From Egaibacter sp046050465 (GTDB taxonomy: Bacteria > Pseudomonadota > Gammaproteobacteria > Burkholderiales > Burkholderiaceae_C): a DNA stretch of 64,000 bases. The position numbers and the translations under genes were made by a program. Below, in pieces: positions 59,785-64,000 of this stretch (positions are counted from its first letter, which is position 1; every line of letters begins with the position of its first letter). The DNA lies in assembly GCA_046050465.1 (NCBI GenBank), contig JBJOPS010000031.1, positions 5,790 to 69,789 on the forward strand, in the 5' to 3' direction. The notes beneath the pieces are model-generated. The model made no database searches, was not told the origin of the DNA, and saw nothing but the letters and a program-made list of their open reading frames with translations.

Positions 59785-60023
59785 GCTGCATCTCCTTCCG
59801 TATTGCTATCGCGCTTTGCAATACACGACTGGATGTAAGCCTCAATCTCGCTGGCTGGCCAGCCCTTGATGCGCGGCCCAATCGGAACTCCGGGTTTGAT
59901 GGCTCCTTCCTTGATACGGTTGTAGAAGGTGCTGTTGCTCAACCCTGTCATGCGCAGAACTTCGCGCTTACGAAGAAGGGTTTCGCGCTTGTGGGCAAGT
60001 GCCTCTTGGATCAATTTATTCAT
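59781..60023 (-). CDS. AlpA-family excisionase/regulator
   Basis: 80 residues: LLRKREVLRMTGLSNSTFYNRIKEGAIKPGVPIGPRIKGWPASEIEAYI, the classic MerR-like winged helix-turn-helix of AlpA, which activates integrase or directs excision. I choose MNKLIQEALAHKRE (60023); the longer form to 60092 is unlikely. It is coupled to DUF927. Confidence 0.92.
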   Translation of the reverse strand: MNKLIQEALAHKRETLLRKREVLRMTGLSNSTFYNRIKEGAIKPGVPIGPRIKGWPASEIEAYIQSCIAKRDSNTEGDAA

Positions 60024-60124
60024 GCTGAACTCCAAAGTTTGATTAAGTAAGAGGTGATGGAGCGAGGCGTCCCTGCTTGAATCCATCTGCATTGCAATGG
60101 ATGAACTTTAGGATTCGGGCGCGC

Positions 60125-60162
60125 AAAAAAAAGTGACGCTAACTTGGTGAAGTTAGCGTCAC
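60125..60162 (-). terminator. Rho-independent terminator on the minus strand
   Basis: GTGACGCTAACTT-GGTG-AAGTTAGCGTCAC is a perfect 13-bp inverted repeat (60133-60162). Read on the minus strand it is followed by eight T (60125-60132), ending the transcript of the 60290-61453 gene before the AlpA-DUF927 operon. Confidence 0.9.
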
Positions 60163-60289
60163 ACGGTGGTGAACAAGCTAGATGCCGACCCACACGCGGT
60201 GGGGTGTTCGTGCCCGCCGCTGGGGCTTTAGCGACGCGAGAGTTCTCTGTTCATCAACGGACTCGCATTGCCATCATGCGGGTTACTTA

Positions 60290-61453
60290 TCAGTCAACCC
60301 ACTGAAGAGCAAGCGACCGGTAGCCATAGTCTCGTAGGTATCTAGCCCGCTCAAGTTGTTTGCGAATTACGTTTGTGTGTTCTTGAGCAGTCGCCCAATC
60401 AGGATTTTTCGGATCAATGAAGTTCTTGTTCTTCTTACCCTGGGCGTCTATGTAAATATCGCTCTCAAGATTTTTGAGCTTGATCGCAATATCCAAATCG
60501 GATACACCTTGCTCGTGCAGATCAAGAATTTGGATGTACGACTCAAAAACGCCTTGACGCCCCTTTCTTGACGGCAAGGCATCAATAAATCCGGCCTGTT
60601 GCAATTCTTGTTGATGCGCAATCAGGTAAGCCTTTACAGTTTCAAGCTGATACTCGATAGGTAATCCAACATCAAAGGTGGCTCGAACGAGGGTGTCACC
60701 GTCTAGTGATAGGGGTACCGGATCGCTTCCAATCGGAATCCTTTGACCATCAACAGGATGATATGAAGCAGGCGATGAAAAGTTGTTAATCTCAAAGACA
60801 GCACCATTGATTCCTTTTTTCAAAGGTAGCATCTCGGCTTGGACTGGGCGATTTCGATTTTCCTTCGGTTCCACAGCCTCACTTGCCGCCCCATGTTGGT
60901 TACCAATGGTAGCCCCCACAGCTACGGATTTTTCAAAGCTAAAGCCTTTGTCATCAAGCCACGGCGTTCTCGTCAATGAAGACTCCAGCGGGACCGAATA
61001 AAACCAGATTGAGTCAGCTTCCTCAGGTGTCATAGACTCAATTGCGGGATCTACCCAATGAAACAAGCCATAGCTACCGGCCCGATACTCTGGGGCTACT
61101 CGCAAGACCAAGTTGTCGATTTCTTGTGCGATGTATTGCGCAGATTTCTTGGCTGTTGAAAAAGGACGAAATTCAGAGCGAATGAAGTCGTCGAGGGTTT
61201 CATGCTCTTCTTTGACCCCCCAAAGAAACTGCTTATCAAACAACTTAACAGGCAACAGACCTAGCTCTGACCAGATTTCAGAATACAGGCCGATTTGATT
61301 CTGGATGAGTTTGAGAAAAATATCTCGTTGGCCATCGCTTAGTGCCCCTAAGAATGTGTAGGCTTGTCGATAGCCTTGATTTCGTCGCAAGAATTGCCAT
61401 GCCCATTGGCGATTCGATCTTTCAACTGCGTGAATTGATTTCCTATTCGCCAT
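60290..61453 (-). CDS. DUF6499-like protein of integrative elements
   Basis: 387 residues. The N-terminal segment RQWAWQFLRRNQGYRQAYTFL resembles the DUF6499 (transcription-regulator-like) module found in conjugative and integrative elements. The remainder is not recognised; the C-terminal third (KAYLIAHQQELQQAGFIDAL and beyond) is helical and basic. It starts 7 bases after the integrase stop and has its own terminator, so it may share the integrase transcript. Confidence 0.7.
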   Translation of the reverse strand: MANRKSIHAVERSNRQWAWQFLRRNQGYRQAYTFLGALSDGQRDIFLKLIQNQIGLYSEIWSELGLLPVKLFDKQFLWGVKEEHETLDDFIRSEFRPFSTAKKSAQYIAQEIDNLVLRVAPEYRAGSYGLFHWVDPAIESMTPEEADSIWFYSVPLESSLTRTPWLDDKGFSFEKSVAVGATIGNQHGAASEAVEPKENRNRPVQAEMLPLKKGINGAVFEINNFSSPASYHPVDGQRIPIGSDPVPLSLDGDTLVRATFDVGLPIEYQLETVKAYLIAHQQELQQAGFIDALPSRKGRQGVFESYIQILDLHEQGVSDLDIAIKLKNLESDIYIDAQGKKNKNFIDPKNPDWATAQEHTNVIRKQLERARYLRDYGYRSLALQWVD

Positions 61454-61460
61454 ACGAGTT

Positions 61461-62792
61461 TCACCCTAGTTGCATGTCCACGTCTGCCGCTGCCACCTTG
61501 GCTGCACGCACAATCTCACGAACGCCCTCGCCACGGCTCCAAGCGTCGATCATGTCTGCCCATGCTTGGAGCATGACGCGACGTTGCTCACCGTACTCAG
61601 CTTTGTTGTAGACGCCCCGGATACTGCCCTCTTCGTGCGCGAGGCATTTTTCGATCCAATCGCGGTTAAAGCCAGCCTCATTCAGTAGCGAGGATGCTGT
61701 GCGCCTCAGGTCGTGAACGGTGAAGCTTTCAAAGTCTTCACCCTTGGCTCGAATGGCTTCCACTGCGACCTCAATCACGCGGTTCAGTGTTGCGTTACTG
61801 ATGGGCGTATCCATGTCGTACCTACCGGGATGCAGATAGCGTGATGACGCAAAGCAGGTCTTAAAGGTCACGAGCACGTCTTGCGCCTGCGTGCTGAGGT
61901 ACACCACATGAGGTTTGCCGGTCTTCATCCGTTCTTTGGGGATCGTCCAGATGCCGTTGTCAAAATCGACTTCATCCCATGTCGCGTTGACAAATTCGCC
62001 CTTGCGCACCATGGTCAGCATCACGAACCGCAACGCCAAGCGCAGCGTCGCAGCGGTTGCCGTTGTGTCCAGAGCGGCAAGGAAGCGACGAATTTCTGTG
62101 GGATTCAGCGCACGATCGCGTGCCTTGAATGTGGCAATGTCGCTGGGTCTGATTGCTTCGGCAGGATTTATCACCGTTAGTGACTTGTCCTTGGAAATGG
62201 CAAAGCGATAAACCAGCAAGACGATCTCGCGGACTTGGACGGCTGGCGCAGCGGCACCTTTTTCGCGGATGCTCTCGCAATGCTTCATCAGTTGGGCTGG
62301 GCTGATTTCGTCCAGCTTGAGCTTGCCAAACTGCCCTTCTAGATACCGCCTGTAGACCGAGCGCCGCATTGCCAGCGTGGAGTCGGCCAAACGAGCACCG
62401 TTGTTGGGATCGGCCTTGTCTGCGAAGTATTTTTCTGCCCAGCGCCCGAATGTCAGGGAGTCTGCTGCTTCTTGGCGCTTTTCGACTTTGGTTCTGGAGG
62501 GTGACTCACCGAGTTCCACACACCGTCTGGCAACGGTAAGCAATGAACGGGCTTCAGCCAGCGAGACCGTCATGCCGAAGTCAAGTTCAGCCGGGTCACG
62601 GGGATGCTTGGCACCCGCCGTGTCGTCGTATCGGCCAATCGTCAGTGTTTCGCGTCGGCCATTGAGGCGGTAGTCATAGCGAAACGACTTCGTGCCTGCG
62701 GTCGAGACGGTCACGTACATGCCGTCGCGGTCGGCAACTTTGAAAGTTTTTTCTTTTGGGCGCAGTTTGCGCAGTTCTGTGTCTGTGAGCAT
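61461..62792 (-). CDS. int: Tyrosine integrase of the guaA-inserted island
   Basis: 443 residues. N-terminal arm-binding domain (LTDTELRKLRPKEKTFKVADRDGMYVTV, DUF4102), core-binding domain and catalytic domain with Arg in LTMVRKGEFVNATWDEVDF, His-x-x-Arg in FTVHDLRRTASSLLNEAGF, His/Trp-region in CLAHEEGSIRGVYNKAEY (Tyr in VYNKAEY). It lies about 210 bases from the guaA end, the standard integrase position, so it most likely made the insertion at 38450/63009. Confidence 0.95.
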   Translation of the reverse strand: MLTDTELRKLRPKEKTFKVADRDGMYVTVSTAGTKSFRYDYRLNGRRETLTIGRYDDTAGAKHPRDPAELDFGMTVSLAEARSLLTVARRCVELGESPSRTKVEKRQEAADSLTFGRWAEKYFADKADPNNGARLADSTLAMRRSVYRRYLEGQFGKLKLDEISPAQLMKHCESIREKGAAAPAVQVREIVLLVYRFAISKDKSLTVINPAEAIRPSDIATFKARDRALNPTEIRRFLAALDTTATAATLRLALRFVMLTMVRKGEFVNATWDEVDFDNGIWTIPKERMKTGKPHVVYLSTQAQDVLVTFKTCFASSRYLHPGRYDMDTPISNATLNRVIEVAVEAIRAKGEDFESFTVHDLRRTASSLLNEAGFNRDWIEKCLAHEEGSIRGVYNKAEYGEQRRVMLQAWADMIDAWSRGEGVREIVRAAKVAAADVDMQLG

Positions 62793-62812
62793 GGCAGCTT
62801 TCCTTGTAAAAC

Positions 62813-62889
62813 TTTACCGTCAAGGCCCTTGTCGGTAAAGGAAAGCAGCGCCTCAGAGATTCACAGATTTACCGTCACAGCTACCGTCT
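62813..62889. repeat. ACCGTC repeats near the right end
   Basis: TTTACCGTCA occurs at 62813-62822 and 62868-62877, a partial CTACCGTCT at 62881-62889, and an inverted relative (GTCGGTAAAG, 62831-62840). The same 10-mer is at the left end. These are candidate arm-type integrase or excisionase sites. Confidence 0.55.
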
Positions 62890-63004
62890 AAAACTTTGGC
62901 TTTAGCTGCATCCCGCTGGGCACCTTGGGATGCATAAGCTGTTGATTATCAATGTAATTTTGTGAAATTCAAGACGCTGCTGAACGTCTTGAAATCACTG
63001 TACA

Positions 63005-64000
63005 TTATTCCCACTCAATCGTCGCAGGCGGTTTGGAGCTCACGTCATAAGTCACGCGGTTGATGCCGCGCACTTCGTTGATGATGCGTGAGCTGACTTT
63101 TTTCAGTAGAGGGTAGGGCAGTTCTGCCCAATCGGCGGTCATGAAGTCGCTGGTTTGTACGGCGCGCAGGGCTACTACGTAGTCGTAGGTGCGACCGTCG
63201 CCCATCACGCCCACGCTTTTCACGGGCAAAAACACGCTAAAGGCTTGGCTGGTGAGCTCGTACCAGCTCTTGCCAGTCGCCTCATCTCGGAAGTTGCGCA
63301 GTTCTTCAATAAAGATGGCGTCAGCATGGCGCAGCAGGTCGGCATATTCCTTTTTCACTTCGCCCAAGATGCGCACGCCCAGGCCGGGGCCGGGGAAGGG
63401 GTGGCGATAGACCATTTCGGGCGGCAGGCCCAGCGCCACGCCCAGCTCGCGCACCTCGTCTTTGAACAAATCGCGCAGAGGCTCTAAAAGTTTAAGGCCC
63501 AGTTGCTCGGGCAGGCCGCCGACGTTGTGGTGGCTTTTGATGGTGACGGCTTTTTTGCTTTTGGCGCCGCCAGACTCGATCACATCGGGGTAAATGGTGC
63601 CTTGCGCCAGCCACTGCGCGCCCTTGACGGCGTGAATCTCTCCATTTGCTCCGTTTTTGCTAGCGCCAGAGGCCGTCAGATTGCGGGCTTCGGCCTTAAA
63701 CACCTCTACAAACTCGCGTCCGATAATTTTGCGTTTGACCTCCGGGTCGCTCACGCCCTTGAGATGCCCCAGAAACTGGTCGGCAGCATCCACACGAATC
63801 ACCTTGGCATGCAGCTTGCCGACAAACATGTCCATCACCATGTCGCCCTCATTCAGCCGCAGCAGACCGTGATCGACAAACACACAGGTGAGCTGGTCAC
63901 CAATCGCGCGATGGATCAACGCCGCGGCGACGGAAGAATCCACGCCACCCGAGAGACCCAAAATGACTTCCTCGTCACCCACCTGCTGCCGGATGGCTTC
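63005..64000 (-). CDS. guaA: GMP synthase (glutamine-hydrolysing), C-terminal part
   Basis: Makes GMP from XMP. About 331 C-terminal residues are visible; the start and glutamine amidotransferase domain are beyond the right edge. The ATP pyrophosphatase P-loop LSGGVDSSVAAALIHRAIGD is at the visible N-terminal side, and the dimerisation domain ends PPATIEWE. The stop codon region (63005-63023) is the island attachment site; the gene remains intact at this end. Confidence 0.97.
   Translation of the reverse strand, partial: EAIRQQVGDEEVILGLSGGVDSSVAAALIHRAIGDQLTCVFVDHGLLRLNEGDMVMDMFVGKLHAKVIRVDAADQFLGHLKGVSDPEVKRKIIGREFVEVFKAEARNLTASGASKNGANGEIHAVKGAQWLAQGTIYPDVIESGGAKSKKAVTIKSHHNVGGLPEQLGLKLLEPLRDLFKDEVRELGVALGLPPEMVYRHPFPGPGLGVRILGEVKKEYADLLRHADAIFIEELRNFRDEATGKSWYELTSQAFSVFLPVKSVGVMGDGRTYDYVVALRAVQTSDFMTADWAELPYPLLKKVSSRIINEVRGINRVTYDVSSKPPATIEWE
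63009..63023. other. Island attachment site, right end (in guaA)
   Basis: TCCCACTCAATCGTC, the last codons of guaA, matches the left site at 38450-38464 except for one synonymous base. Insertion at this conserved coding end leaves GuaA unchanged. Confidence 0.82.

Noticed and set aside
1..64000. CRISPR arrays or tRNA genes
   Set aside because: No regularly spaced repeats of 25-40 bases and no cloverleaf-like sequence were found by eye; tRNA integration sites were checked and the island uses guaA instead.

Overview
The window looks like a chromosome segment of a betaproteobacterium of the order Burkholderiales, most likely Comamonadaceae (Rhodoferax/Polaromonas-like). This rests on the ilvB-ilvN-ilvC order, the sigma/DUF3619/DUF3106/RDD cluster, the pyrophosphatase pump with an OmpA-like tail, dnaX-ybaB-recR next to a 4.5S RNA gene, and short dispersed repeats I associate with that family. 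The assignment is by gene content and sequence flavour, not by a search.

Bases 1 to about 32,200 are ordinary core genome: the branched-chain amino acid operon (ilvB, ilvN, start of ilvC); an ECF sigma factor with its small partner genes; dgkA and a LOG-family nucleotide hydrolase; glnB-nadE; a FemAB/GNAT-like protein; two tandem paralogues of unknown function; soluble (ppa) and membrane (hppA) pyrophosphatases; molybdenum cofactor genes moaA-mobA-moeA; an RND efflux pair; rnhA, a methyltransferase, gloB and mltD; an orphan ABC solute-binding protein; a MAPEG protein; recR-ybaB-dnaX; a YegP-like protein and the 4.5S RNA. Several of these genes carry a short dispersed repeat read through in frame.

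Bases 32,250 to 38,313 hold a damaged RelE-type toxin with an intact antitoxin, then a sulfate uptake cluster with two binding proteins and cysT-cysW-cysA.

Bases 38,450 to 63,019 form a genomic island of about 24.6 kb inserted in the 3' end of guaA. A 15-bp site (14 matches) is repeated at the two ends and encodes the same last residues of GuaA, a tyrosine integrase lies next to guaA, and copies of a 10-bp motif flank both ends. From left to right the island carries a secreted hydrolase with a divergent XRE regulator, a C39-like cysteine peptidase and two accessory proteins, then a tightly packed ten-gene defence operon. The operon runs Phd antitoxin, HsdR, HNH nuclease, HsdM, HsdS, a PIN-GNAT-PUA-like fusion, an ASCH protein, a P-loop kinase, a DUF6933 protein and a coiled-coil protein. 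A second tyrosine recombinase, an MqsRA toxin-antitoxin operon with a readable promoter and operator, and a maintenance module (Rep-like protein, DUF927 ATPase, AlpA-like excisionase, DUF6499-like protein, integrase) complete it.

The best candidate for an undescribed system is the operon at 42,928-52,636: a type I restriction system with extra nuclease, acetyltransferase and modified-base-reader-like domains, in one transcription unit with overlapping or nearly touching genes.
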